The notes under the pieces are model-generated. The model did no database searches and had not been told where the DNA came from. It worked only from the letters and a program-made list of their open reading frames with translations. From Cunninghamella blakesleeana (taxonomy: Eukaryota > Mucoromycota > Mucoromycetes > Mucorales > Cunninghamellaceae), in NCBI GenBank assembly GCA_017871115.1, contig JAFCIZ010000003.1, positions 187,001 through 251,000 of the forward strand: a stretch of DNA of 64,000 nt, written 5' to 3'. Of the stretch, positions 1 through 9,351 are shown piece by piece. Each line of letters starts with the position of its first letter. The first letter of the stretch is position 1. Position numbers and translations under genes: made by a program.

Positions 1-1642
1 AAATGCCCAAGTGTTTTGCAATTTTTAATATTTTTTGTATTTCATTTAAATATTTATTAATAAATCTATAACAGCTAATGTATATTGTGTAGCACTAATA
101 AAGCTCTATCTATCCATGAATAACAATTGTGAGAATACACTATTGCATGGCTTCAATATACCACATTTAAATTTTTTATTAAAAAAAATAAAATAAAAAA
201 GAGTAGTGTACATGACATTTCTTTTTATCTAAAGCTACTAATAAGGGATACGACCACCTTTATTTTTTATTATTAATTGACATCTGTGTGGCATTGAATT
301 AACGACTTTAATTGCCATATCATTCATATATTTACTTTCCCAAATCACTTCAATACGTTCCCATAGTTCATCTAGTGATTTAGCTGGTTCATCATAGTTT
401 TTCACCAGCTGTTGCTTAAGTAATGACCACATATTCTCTATTGGGTTTAAATCTGGAGAGTATGTTGGCCAATATAATAATTCTACATTATGCTTCTGGT
501 ACCATTTTTGGGATGCAATAGATTTATGCTTAGGATCGTTGTCTTGCAAAAGTAAAACGTGACTTTTGTCAAAGTTATACCAATCCAAAGTCTTTATGAA
601 TTCATCATCCATTATTTCTAGAAATAATGGAGTATCCATGTAGGAATGTAGTCGTGATAAAAAGCCTACACCTTTAGCAGTGATGCAGCCCCAAACGGAA
701 ATTGAACCACCAAACCCCTTTGGCACCTCGGAGAAAGAAAAGTCTTGTCGAGGTACATTCTTTTTCCCCCAAGTCCATAAATTGCCGTCATCACCAAAAC
801 GATTCACTCTACTTTCATCTGCGAAGATAACCTTTGACCACTCCGCTTCTCCCCAATCCTTGTACCTTTTAGCAAATTCTAGGCGCTTTCGTTTGGTGCT
901 CTTAGTTAGTGGAGGAACCGTTTTTTTTTTTCGTGCAACCAAATCCTTCCCAACAAGTACCCTACGAATTGTTGATTTGCTAACTTTAACATTATAACTA
1001 CGTCCTATGGACTTTACTGCTTCTACTGTATTCATTAATTTTCCTCGCTGGAAAGATGTCACCAAATGAGATTCGCATTCCTTAGAGATTCTATGTGGCC
1101 GACCAGCATTATTTTTAGGAATGTTCTTTAAAGTCTTACTAATGTTTAATACTGTTCCTTTAGAAACTTTAAATTTACGAGCTATATCTCTGTGTGGTTC
1201 GCAATGTTGCAAAGCTACTATTATGTCTGACTTCTTTGCTTTGTTAATTGGGTGCATTGTGAAATGTCGAAATTACGAAATTAGAGATCAATTAATTTAA
1301 AAAAAAAAAAAAAAACTAGATATTCAAGAAAGAAATGAAGAAAAAGTAATTCTCCGATAACGACCATATTTTATATAAAAAGCATAAACCAATAAAACCT
1401 ATTTTTCAAAAAAAAAATTTTTTTGGGCACCAAGGTTCAAAATTGCCCAAATGAATTTTTTTTTTCAGCAACATATTACGCGGGACTGGATATGTATATA
1501 AACATAGCGCTTTTAATATAAAAGGACAATTACTAGGACATTATATTCATGCAGTATATACACATATTTAATATAGAAATTAACTTGAATTATTTCGAAA
1601 AAAAAAAAAAATGTAAACACTTGGGCATTTTGGACCGAGGTG
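1..1642 (-). mobile_element. Tc1/mariner element, family A (left tip outside window)
   Basis: The right end (about 1606-1642) reads, inverted, CACCTCGGTCCAAAATGCCC, and the window opens inside the matching left repeat (AAATGCCCAAGTGTTT), so about 12 bp of the left tip are missing. A TA at 1643-1644 follows the right end. The element sits in the integrase gene of a gypsy element: the sequence from 1645 resumes in frame with the integrase C-terminus. It carries one intact transposase gene on the minus strand. Extra TTGGGCA/TGCCCAA copies near 1422-1455 may be further transposase binding sites (inference). Confidence 0.85.
238..1257 (-). CDS. Tc1-family transposase (family A), DD34E
   Basis: A 339-residue transposase that would cut and paste its own element at TA sites. 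An N-terminal paired-type DNA-binding region has a first helix-turn-helix at about residues 8-45, a GRP-type linker near 52-54, and a second HTH at about 60-105. The DDE catalytic domain follows: D147 in FADESRVNRFG, D239 in LLQDNDPKHKS and E274 in SPDLNPIEN, with 34 residues between the last two. Length and order are typical for Tc1 and the frame is unbroken, so this copy may be functional. It resembles family D more than B or C (CACCT ends, FADE motif). The low-complexity A/T tracts upstream (1290-1310, 1410-1460) lie between the start codon and the right terminal repeat. Confidence 0.95.
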   Translation of the reverse strand: MHPINKAKKSDIIVALQHCEPHRDIARKFKVSKGTVLNISKTLKNIPKNNAGRPHRISKECESHLVTSFQRGKLMNTVEAVKSIGRSYNVKVSKSTIRRVLVGKDLVARKKKTVPPLTKSTKRKRLEFAKRYKDWGEAEWSKVIFADESRVNRFGDDGNLWTWGKKNVPRQDFSFSEVPKGFGGSISVWGCITAKGVGFLSRLHSYMDTPLFLEIMDDEFIKTLDWYNFDKSHVLLLQDNDPKHKSIASQKWYQKHNVELLYWPTYSPDLNPIENMWSLLKQQLVKNYDEPAKSLDELWERIEVIWESKYMNDMAIKVVNSMPHRCQLIIKNKGGRIPY

Positions 1643-1644
1643 TA

Positions 1645-1792
1645 CATCAATCTCTTGGGAAAGGTACTTATATGATTAAACCACTAGATACAACAAAGAC
1701 AAGGATAAAGCGTGTTCACGGTAATAGGCTCAAGATCTTACAATTACCTGATGTAAATTGGAATGTACATGTTTATAAAACCTATGGATTGG

Positions 1793-1800
<8 letters not shown>
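1645..1800 (+). pseudogene. Gypsy 1 integrase, C-terminal remnant
   Basis: About 50 codons matching the last part of the integrase in gypsy 2 (9352-10671): HQSLGKGTY, then RIKRVHGNRLK, ending in an LPDVNWN and TYGLEL-like tail. This is the GPY/F-like module after the catalytic core. The rest of the gene lies beyond the family A insertion, outside the window. It is followed by an A-rich tract and then the third ORF, the same order as in the complete element. Confidence 0.85.
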
Positions 1801-1840
<40 letters not shown>

Positions 1841-2177
1841 TACGTACTCTTCCGAAAAAAAATAATAATAATAATATATATAATAATAACCATAATAATA
1901 TATATAATAATAATCATAATAACATAAATCATATTTAAAAGAAATCAGATAACAAATATAATTTTAACGAAGTTGATCCAGTAACACAAAAGAACTAATC
2001 TGCCAACACAAAAAAAAAAAAAAAAATCTTATAAAAAAAAAAAAAAAGAATTTTTCTTTCTTTCATTACTCCCTTTATTTTTATCAAGTTATTACAAAAA
2101 TAAATAAATAAATAATAATAATTAACTTAATAACCATTTTTTTATATAATTGCTACTATCATACTTTATTAACAAAT
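1801..2177 (+). other. A-rich spacer between integrase and ORF3 of gypsy 1
   Basis: Long A runs (1800-1837, 2010-2046) and AATAAT-type simple sequence, with no coding signal. The matching position in gypsy 2 (10672-10980) is also A-rich, so it looks like a normal feature of this element family, perhaps an untranslated leader for the third ORF (inference). Confidence 0.6.
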
Positions 2178-2639
2178 ATGGAAATACCTACTAATCGCAA
2201 TCGGATACCTCTAGATGAAGACCCACTCTACGATGAAGCACTGGCTGTATTGGAAAACTTCGACAAGCTGCCGGAAATTGAAACATATAAAATGTTTATA
2301 AGATATATGTACCCAATGTACGTGGATGATCATGAAACTATAGAAAAAATAAAAAACAAAAAGTGTGAAACTTTCTCGGTTAGCCTCTGTCCTATGGTTC
2401 ACAGGTTTCTCCACCAGTCATTATGTCGCCCTACTACTAAAGAAAGCCTAATTGTATATAAAATGCAACGGACAAACCTATTACAAGAACTCTTTGCAGG
2501 TGTTGGTACCGCTAAAGTCAACAGGATCGTTACTAGAAAAATAAAACATAGGGATCCCTGGAATCATGTTCAAGATAGAGGGCTATCTTTTGTTGGCGTT
2601 GGGGGTGTCGACAATGGTGATACCAATGGCGCTCTTTGA
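2178..2639 (+). CDS. Gypsy 1 third ORF (accessory protein of unknown function)
   Basis: A 153-residue protein of unknown function in the position where env-like genes sit, downstream of integrase and running into the 3' LTR. It is clearly related to the ORF at 10981-11511: both have an acidic, proline-containing N-terminus (DEDPLYDEAL / DQDPIYEEVL), then a MYVDDH segment, then a basic LL.EL region followed by HRDPW or KEDPW, and finally FVGV. Minus-strand relatives occur in gypsy 3a and 3b. No signal peptide or membrane segment is visible, so it is not an obvious envelope protein. Retention of the open frame in four elements argues for a real gene; its role is unknown. Confidence 0.75.
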   Translation: MEIPTNRNRIPLDEDPLYDEALAVLENFDKLPEIETYKMFIRYMYPMYVDDHETIEKIKNKKCETFSVSLCPMVHRFLHQSLCRPTTKESLIVYKMQRTNLLQELFAGVGTAKVNRIVTRKIKHRDPWNHVQDRGLSFVGVGGVDNGDTNGAL

Positions 2640-3507
2640 AATTGGTCACTGCTTTTTTGAACCGTTGTTCACTGAACCATTGTTCACTGAACCAATGTTC
2701 ACTGAACCAATGTTCACTGCACCGTTGTTCAATATGAAAGTCACTTCCATATCTTTTCCCTACTCTCAATATACTTTAAATAATTTTTTTAAATTTTTTT
2801 TTTAAATATAAATAGAACCAATTTTTTTCTCTTTCTTTCTCTTAAATTGTCAAATTTTTATAATAAATTATTATCTACTAAATAATTATTGAACTTGTCC
2901 ACTTTATAAAACAAACTTTATAATTTTAAATTTTTTTATTTTAACTTACTATAACATATTCAATTATTGAACTTATCTATTTTTTATTTAACAAATTATT
3001 TTATTTTTATTTTATTTTTACTTTATAATATTTTATATTATTATATACTATCTTATTTTATAATATTTATTCACTTAAATATTCTATACTACTGATCTAA
3101 ATCATTTAAACTCTTTACTACTTATTTTACTCGGCGGTCATTAAACTTTTGCTTTAATCCTGCTTATATTTTACTTATAATCTTTATTTTATTTTCTTTT
3201 ATTTTTTTTATTTTATTTTATTTTTTTTAATTTTCTATTCCTTTATATTAAGTCGTTCTACTTATAAAACAGGAACTGGTGCTCACTGGAAACTTATTAT
3301 ATACTCCAAATATAACTTATAATACTCATTCCTCATTTCAAAAATAAATCTTAACCAAAAACCCACATAACATTATATTAAGTCGTTCTACTTGTAAAAC
3401 AAGAACTGGTGCTCACTGGAATTATCTTATTTATAATTAATATAAATACAAACTCTCTTATTTTATTTTAACAAAAATAACTCTTACCAAAAACACACAC
3501 AACACTC
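2606..3507 (+). repeat. Gypsy 1 3' LTR (interrupted by gypsy 2)
   Basis: Begins TGTCGACAATGG just inside the end of the third ORF and runs to ACACACACAACACTC, where gypsy 2 has inserted. The tail resumes at 12241-12292 after a 4-bp ACTC duplication. It holds five 15-bp repeats near its start, and a duplicated R/U5-like stretch at about 3244-3292 and 3372-3421 (AAGTCGTTCTACTT, TATA-like TTATAAAA, then GGTGCTCACTGG). The same block is found once in the gypsy 2 LTR. Confidence 0.75.
2659..2733 (+). repeat. 15-bp minisatellite in gypsy 1 LTR
   Basis: Five tandem 15-bp units of the form GAACCRWTGTTCACT, the last diverged. They lie just after the third ORF stop, the position where the gypsy 2 LTR carries an unrelated 14-bp minisatellite. 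Confidence 0.9.
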
Positions 3508-4256
3508 TGTCGCGCAGGATAATGATCCTACCGGTGTTTAAAAAGTTTTTTTAACTTTTGTTTTAATTGGTCAAGCTCACATCCACAACCGCACATCCAC
3601 AGACGCACATCCACAGACGCACATCCACAACCGCACATCCACAACCGCACATCCACAGACGCACATCCACAACCGCACATCCGCAACCGCACATCCTTGA
3701 CCGTATGACTTCTTTCTCTCTCTCTAAAATAAATTTTGTTTTAATATAAATAGGAAAGAATATTTTTCTTTCTCTTTTGTTTTTTTTACTTTGTCAAATT
3801 TTTAAAATAATATTTTATATAATAAATATTTTATTTGTCCAAACTAATTTTTATTTTTATTTTATTTTAATTTTATATTAATTTCTTAATTGAAATCATT
3901 TTTATTACTATAACAAGTATATTTTATTTCTTAAGTGAAATCTCTTTTTATTTATATACAACATATATAAACTTTTATATATTATTTTATTATTACTTTA
4001 TTTGATTATTACCCTTTTTATATAATAATCTACTCTCTGACTTTTAAATTCATTTGCATATACTTTTGAATTTTTTTAAATATTTTATTTTATTTTATCT
4101 TTTTATTTTTTTTTTACTTTTATATTATATTAAGTCGTTCTACTTATAAAACAAGAACTGGTGCTCACTGGAATTATCTTATTTATAGTTAATATAAATA
4201 CAAACTCTCTTATTTTATTTTAACAAAAATAACTCTTACCAAAAACACACACAACA
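3508..4256 (+). repeat. Gypsy 2 5' LTR
   Basis: 749 bp, starting TGTCGCGCAGG and ending ACACACACAACA. It carries nine 14-bp units at 3578-3703 and a TATA-like TTATAAAA about 15 bp before GGTGCTCACTGG near 4152, a likely promoter and transcript start region (inference). Confidence 0.9.
3578..3703 (+). repeat. 14-bp minisatellite, nine units
   Basis: Units of CACATCCACAACCG and CACATCCACAGACG, with two diverged units at the end. The 3' LTR has ten units at 11548-11687. Confidence 0.95.
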
Positions 4257-4260
4257 TATT

Positions 4261-4279
4261 TGGTGCTCACTGGCGGGGA
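4261..4279 (+). promoter_or_regulatory. Probable primer binding site of gypsy 2
   Basis: TGGTGCTCACTGGCGGGGA begins four bases after the 5' LTR, and starts with TGG as expected for pairing to a tRNA 3' CCA end. The primer tRNA was not identified. The first 13 bases also occur inside the LTR near 4152. Confidence 0.6.
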
Positions 4280-4401
4280 AACTTCAAAAAACTACAGGGT
4301 AAACTTTAAAAACTACTAAGGAAAATTTCAAAACTATTACATTCTGCAAGTACACTCTTTGAAGTTTATTCATTTTAAAACTGAAGATTATCAACCATAA
4401 A

Positions 4402-5559
4402 ATGTCTTACGATTATACCGCGTTGGCTCAAGAACAACCTTTGCTCAAGCTCATTCCTAAACTCATTCCTTTTACTGGAGGTGAGCGTGAAGACTTTCGC
4501 CACTTCAGACAAATGCTGGAAACTTATTTAGAACTCACAAATACTACAAGTGACTCAAGAAAACTAGCCATATTAAGAACTCAAGTACACAAGTCTGCAA
4601 AAACTTATTTGGACTGTCTTAAGGATCAATACAAGGATTCTTTAACTTTTGATATTGTTATGTCGGCTTTTGAAACAAAATTCGTTACTGCTGAACTTTT
4701 AGAATCTTATAAATTAATGCTAAACGAAATGAAACAAGGTACCGAGGAACATCCAAGGGACTTTTACTCAAGATTACAAGAAGTTGCTAGATTAGCTAAG
4801 AAAGAAGATGATGATATTATTCTTATGCGATTCAGATATGGATTGAATCCTAATATTAGTAAACATTGCATTGCTCTTGCTTCTATAACTGCTGAACAAT
4901 GGTTAAAAAATGCTGAAGCTTGGTGGTCAGCTAACAAATCAATGAATTATGGAATGATAAACAACCGTACAACTGAACATGAACAATTATTGTACTCTGG
5001 TTACGCTATGGATAGAAATACAATTGATAATCCACATAATAATATTAATTCATTTAATGTTATGGAGTTTAGTAAAAACGAATCAGTTACAAATTTATCT
5101 TCAAACTCTGACCCAATAGTAAAACTCTTAGAACGATTGGTTCTTAATGTTGAGACTATGGAAAAGAATGTGAATGACAAAATTGAACAGATTCAGCATA
5201 CTAAAAAACAAACTAAAAATAATGATAATATGTCTAGTGATGATATAATCAAACTTGTACGTTCTGAATTAGCTAAATCTAATGGTCCAATTAATAATTC
5301 AAATAATAATAATTATAATAGACATAACAATCAATACAACAATAAAAGATTCTATCGTCAACAACAGAAAAATCAAGATTATCATAATAATAATTATTAT
5401 AATGATAAACAACCACCTCAACCTCAACAATATAATGATTATTACAATTCAGCTCAGAACTTATCTAATTCTCAACAAGTTCCAATTCAACAATATCAAC
5501 AACAGCAATCTCATCAACAATATAATCAACAATATGATAACCAACAATCAAAAAACTAG
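4402..5559 (+). CDS. gag: Gypsy 2 Gag polyprotein
   Basis: A 385-residue retrotransposon Gag that would form the virus-like particle. Residues about 25-180 fit the Retrotrans_gag fold: a helical region with HFRQMLETYL, then FETKF, ending with a YGLNP motif and an EQWLKNAE helix. The C-terminal 150 residues are Asn/Gln-rich low complexity (5220-5550). No CCHC zinc knuckle is visible. The gene ends at a TAG placed directly after an A AAA AAC slippery site, so part of the product probably continues into the pol frame. The start ATG follows the PBS by about 120 bp. Confidence 0.9.
   Translation: MSYDYTALAQEQPLLKLIPKLIPFTGGEREDFRHFRQMLETYLELTNTTSDSRKLAILRTQVHKSAKTYLDCLKDQYKDSLTFDIVMSAFETKFVTAELLESYKLMLNEMKQGTEEHPRDFYSRLQEVARLAKKEDDDIILMRFRYGLNPNISKHCIALASITAEQWLKNAEAWWSANKSMNYGMINNRTTEHEQLLYSGYAMDRNTIDNPHNNINSFNVMEFSKNESVTNLSSNSDPIVKLLERLVLNVETMEKNVNDKIEQIQHTKKQTKNNDNMSSDDIIKLVRSELAKSNGPINNSNNNNYNRHNNQYNNKRFYRQQQKNQDYHNNNYYNDKQPPQPQQYNDYYNSAQNLSNSQQVPIQQYQQQQSHQQYNQQYDNQQSKN
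5550..5556 (+). promoter_or_regulatory. -1 ribosomal frameshift site between gag and pol
   Basis: The gag-frame codons tcA AAA AAC TAG contain the canonical X XXY YYZ heptamer A AAA AAC immediately before the gag stop. The pol frame lies -1 to gag and is open from 5541. The pol ORF has no ATG near its start, which fits translation only by frameshifting. Confidence 0.8.
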
Positions 5560-8500
5560 ATAGGGCAATTGTTAATAATGGTCAATTGGCAGTCCCTGAT
5601 AATAAATCCATTAATAAAAATAAACAACAAAATATAAATAACCAACAAAATATAAATAACCAACAAAATATAAATAACCAACAAAATATAAATAACCAAC
5701 AAAATATAAATAATCAACATCATATGGATACTCAACAAAAAATAAATAATACACAAAAAAATCAACAAAATACAAGTAATATGGATAACCATCAAAACAT
5801 GAATGTTTTATTAAATAATGAAGAAATAGAAGATGAATATAATTATGGACCGCATATAAATAATCATGATTTATATGCTGCAAGAATAGAAAAACCTCCT
5901 GTTGTTAAACATCATGAAACATCAGCAAAAACAAAAAGGGTTACAGAAAAATCAAGATCAGCTAAAAGAATCAGAATGGATGATGAAATTACAGATAAAG
6001 ATTTAGAAAAAGAAGAAATGATGGATGATATCGATATCGTTACACTTGATACAACAACTATTCCATCTAATCATAATAAAATATCTGAAAATAATGATAA
6101 ACCCAAAAGAAAAAGATCACCTCCTGCAACTATTGATATAGAATATGATATTATTAAAGATGTATTCAAACAAAAAGCTAACATAGAAGTTGGAGATTTA
6201 ATAAAATCATCACATCATTTAAGAAAACAACTATTAACAGCATGTAAACCTAAAAGAAGATCAGTAAAAAATAAATTGGATCAACAAATAACAGAATCAT
6301 CACACTTAAATACATTAGATAATGAAGATGTAATAACAACTGCAGCTTACACTAATTTAATTATAGAAAATAAAAAAGTCAAAGTATTAATTGATAGTGG
6401 AGCAGCTAAATCATGTATGTCAAAAGCAATGATGAAGCTATTAGGATTAGAAATAGATGCACCTTCTACTAACATATTTGTATTAGGAAATGGAACAAAA
6501 CAACCAACCTTAGGTATTGTACATGATGTTAATATACAAGTAACACCTGATATAAATATACCGGTCAATATGGAAGTATTACCCAGATGTCCTGCTCATA
6601 TAGTTCTTGGTAATAATTGGTTAAGTCATGTACAAGCTCTCCTTAATTTTAAAACAAGTACTCTAAAGGTTACATACAAACATAAAATAGCTGAACTACC
6701 TATTATATTTCTAAAATCAACTGATAGACCACTCATATCAATTAAATCTATTAATGGAAATTATCAACAAGACAACAAGATTGCAATTAATGAAAAAGAA
6801 ACTTTAGATGAAAGTGATACTGATATAACAGACCTTGAAACAGATGAAGAAGAATGGGAACATGATGAACATTCTGACGAAGATGAAGATGATTATTATA
6901 ATATTACAACAATAGAAAATAATTTAAAAATACAACAAGATGATGATACAACAACTATTACAACAGGAAAAGATGGATTAACTGTACCACCGTATTCAAT
7001 ATGTCAAATACAAATCGATTCTAATAAAGATATACATACAACTACAAGCAACATATTAAATGAATCAAAAATAAAAAATAATTATGATCACACAACAATA
7101 AATTTAATTAATAAGTCTGATAATAATATGGATCTACCACCTAATCAAATCATTAGTGAATTTTTTAATTTAGATGAAAATGGGAATAATGAAGGTATAG
7201 AAGGATACAATTTAGTAGACCAGCTTAGTCCATATAAAACATATATAGAATTTAATAATATTGAAACAGATATTAAAGAAGACACTTTGGATGAATCTTT
7301 TAAAAATAAACTACAACTTGGAAATATACCAATGGAATACAAAATAAAATTTTGGAAATTAATACAACAATATCAAGATGTATTCGATTGGAATAATGAC
7401 AAGATGGGACATACTACTCTTCTTGAACATGAAATAATACTAAAACAAGATGCAATGCCAATACGACATAGACCTTATCGTATGAGCCCTATGGAACAAG
7501 AATATTTAAAATCAGAATTGGATCGTTTATGTGAACTTGGAATAATCAAACCAGCTAACACTCCTTATACTGCTCCCATAATTTTAGTCAAAAAGAAGAA
7601 TGGTGATTATAGAATGGTAGTTGATTATAGAAAGCTTAATGCTCAAACTAAAGTAGATGCATATCCTTTACCAAGAATAGATGACTTAATTGATGAAATT
7701 GGTGTATCAAGAATATTTTCTGCTTTGGATCTTAGATCAGGGTTCCATCAAGTACCTATGAAAGAAAATAGTAAAGAATTAACTGGTTTTGTCACCAAGT
7801 TTGGAACTTATCAATATGAAATGTTACCTATGGGTTTAGTAAATAGTCCAGCTACCTTTCAACGTTTAATAGATATATGTTTTAAAACTATGATCAATAG
7901 ATGCTTAGTAGCATATATTGATGATCTTAATGTACACTCGAATAATTTGGATCAACATCTATTGGATTTAGAAGAATTATTTAAATGTGCAAGACTTGGC
8001 GGATTACTATTCAATATTGAAAAATGTGTATTCTTTAAAGATGAATTGAAGTTCCTTGGATATATAATCACTAAAGATGGAATAAAAACTGATCCTACAA
8101 AAATAGAAAAAGTAAAGAATTATCCTATACCAACTACAGTCAAGCAAATAAGAGGATTTATTGGATTAGCTTCTTATTATAGAAGATTTATACAAAACTT
8201 TGCAGCTATTGCTAGACCATTACATAATGTCACTAAAACAAAAAAGAAAATACCTTGGACTGCGGAAACAACAAAATCTTTTGAATTATTAAAACAAAAA
8301 TTAACTGAAGCACCTATATTGAAAAGGGCTGATTATAACAAACCATTTATTATCGTTTGTGATGCTTCTACTGATGGACTTGGAACTATATTATCACAAT
8401 TGGATGAAGAAGGTCTAGAACATCCTGTTATATATGCCAGTCGTGGTTTAAAAGAAAGTGAAGCAAATTATAGTGCAACTAAGTTAGAATGTTTGGCTCT

Positions 8501-8717
8501 TATATGGAGTTTGCAAATTTTTAGACCATATTTACTTGGGAGAAAATTTACAGTATTATCAGATCACTCTCCACTCAAATGGCTTATTAAATCACCAAAA
8601 CCTACTGGTATGGTAGCTCGTTGGATCACTTATTTAGCAGATTATGAATTTGAAGTTATATATAGAAGTGGTAAAAAACAACAATCGGCTGATTTTCTCT
8701 CAAGACTTGGTTATTAA
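5553..8717 (+). CDS. pol: Gypsy 2 Pol: protease, reverse transcriptase, RNase H
   Basis: Open from just after the slippery site to 8717, about 1,050 residues. The first third is Asn/Gln-rich and acidic, with six or so NNQQNI repeats (5635-5715). An aspartic protease active site is seen as LIDSGAAKSCMS near 6384-6420. Reverse transcriptase follows: YRMVVDYRKLN, YPLPRIDDL, LDLRSGFHQVP, LPMGLVNSPATFQ and the catalytic YIDDL (about 7915). RNase H carries CDASTDGLGTIL, KLECLALIWSL and LSDHSPLKWL. The frame stops at RLGY with no integrase; integrase is a separate downstream ORF, which is unusual for gypsy elements. No in-frame ATG exists upstream of the protease until about 5724. Confidence 0.93.
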   Translation, partial: KLDRAIVNNGQLAVPDNKSINKNKQQNINNQQNINNQQNINNQQNINNQQNINNQHHMDTQQKINNTQKNQQNTSNMDNHQNMNVLLNNEEIEDEYNYGPHINNHDLYAARIEKPPVVKHHETSAKTKRVTEKSRSAKRIRMDDEITDKDLEKEEMMDDIDIVTLDTTTIPSNHNKISENNDKPKRKRSPPATIDIEYDIIKDVFKQKANIEVGDLIKSSHHLRKQLLTACKPKRRSVKNKLDQQITESSHLNTLDNEDVITTAAYTNLIIENKKVKVLIDSGAAKSCMSKAMMKLLGLEIDAPSTNIFVLGNGTKQPTLGIVHDVNIQVTPDINIPVNMEVLPRCPAHIVLGNNWLSHVQALLNFKTSTLKVTYKHKIAELPIIFLKSTDRPLISIKSINGNYQQDNKIAINEKETLDESDTDITDLETDEEEWEHDEHSDEDEDDYYNITTIENNLKIQQDDDTTTITTGKDGLTVPPYSICQIQIDSNKDIHTTTSNILNESKIKNNYDHTTINLINKSDNNMDLPPNQIISEFFNLDENGNNEGIEGYNLVDQLSPYKTYIEFNNIETDIKEDTLDESFKNKLQLGNIPMEYKIKFWKLIQQYQDVFDWNNDKMGHTTLLEHEIILKQDAMPIRHRPYRMSPMEQEYLKSELDRLCELGIIKPANTPYTAPIILVKKKNGDYRMVVDYRKLNAQTKVDAYPLPRIDDLIDEIGVSRIFSALDLRSGFHQVPMKENSKELTGFVTKFGTYQYEMLPMGLVNSPATFQRLIDICFKTMINRCLVAYIDDLNVHSNNLDQHLLDLEELFKCARLGGLLFNIEKCVFFKDELKFLGYIITKDGIKTDPTKIEKVKNYPIPTTVKQIRGFIGLASYYRRFIQNFAAIARPLHNVTKTKKKIPWTAETTKSFELLKQKLTEAPILKRADYNKPFIIVCDASTDGLGTILSQLDEEGLEHPVIYASRGLKESEANYSATKLECLALIWSLQIFRPYLLGRKFTVLSDHSPLKWLIKSPKPTGMVARWITYLADYEFEVIYRSGKKQQSADFLSRLGY

Positions 8718-9351
8718 AGAAAAAAAAAAAATACATATATATATATATAAAATATAAAAAAAAAAAAAAAAAGAAATAATAAATGAATAAATATATTTTA
8801 TACAACAAGCGTCCAAGACGATTGAAGACGTTAAAAGCTAATCCAACAAATTAATATCAAGATTTTTATTTTTATTATCACAATAGTTTATTTCATACAA
8901 CAAGCGTCCAAGACGATTGAAGACGTTAAAAGCTAATCTATTAACATAACATTATATTATTAACAATTATTTTACATTTATTTTTATTAGTTTTACAACA
9001 AATTTTATACAACAATATTATTCAAACATTTTTTATATAATACAACAATTATTTTTAATCAACAATATATATATAGTCAAAAAAAAAAAAAACAATAACA
9101 CACAACTTATAAATTATTTAATACAACAAACGTCCAAAGACGATTGAAGACGTAAAAAGCTATACTCACACCATACAATCAACATATATATCACTTAATA
9201 ACAACTTTTTACCTATCTTAATTCAACAAAATCAACAAAAAAAAAAAATTATAATATCAGTTATCAAAAAAAAAATAAGCTAGTAACACAAAAAAAAAAA
9301 AAATAGTAAACAATAACATCAACACACCTATCAAAAATTTAATTACTTAGT
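8718..9351 (+). other. Pol-integrase intergenic region with three repeats
   Basis: A 634-bp AT-rich gap between RNase H and integrase. It holds three copies of a block of about 43 bp (8801-8843, 8896-8938, 9122-9162) with the core TGAAGACGTTAAAAGCT. The gypsy 3a and 3b elements have a similar core at the same position. It might be a promoter, splice or RNA-binding element for integrase expression (inference). Confidence 0.7.

Noticed and set aside
3578..3703. Possible CRISPR-like array
   Set aside because: Units are contiguous 14-bp tandem repeats without spacers, in an LTR of a eukaryotic element.
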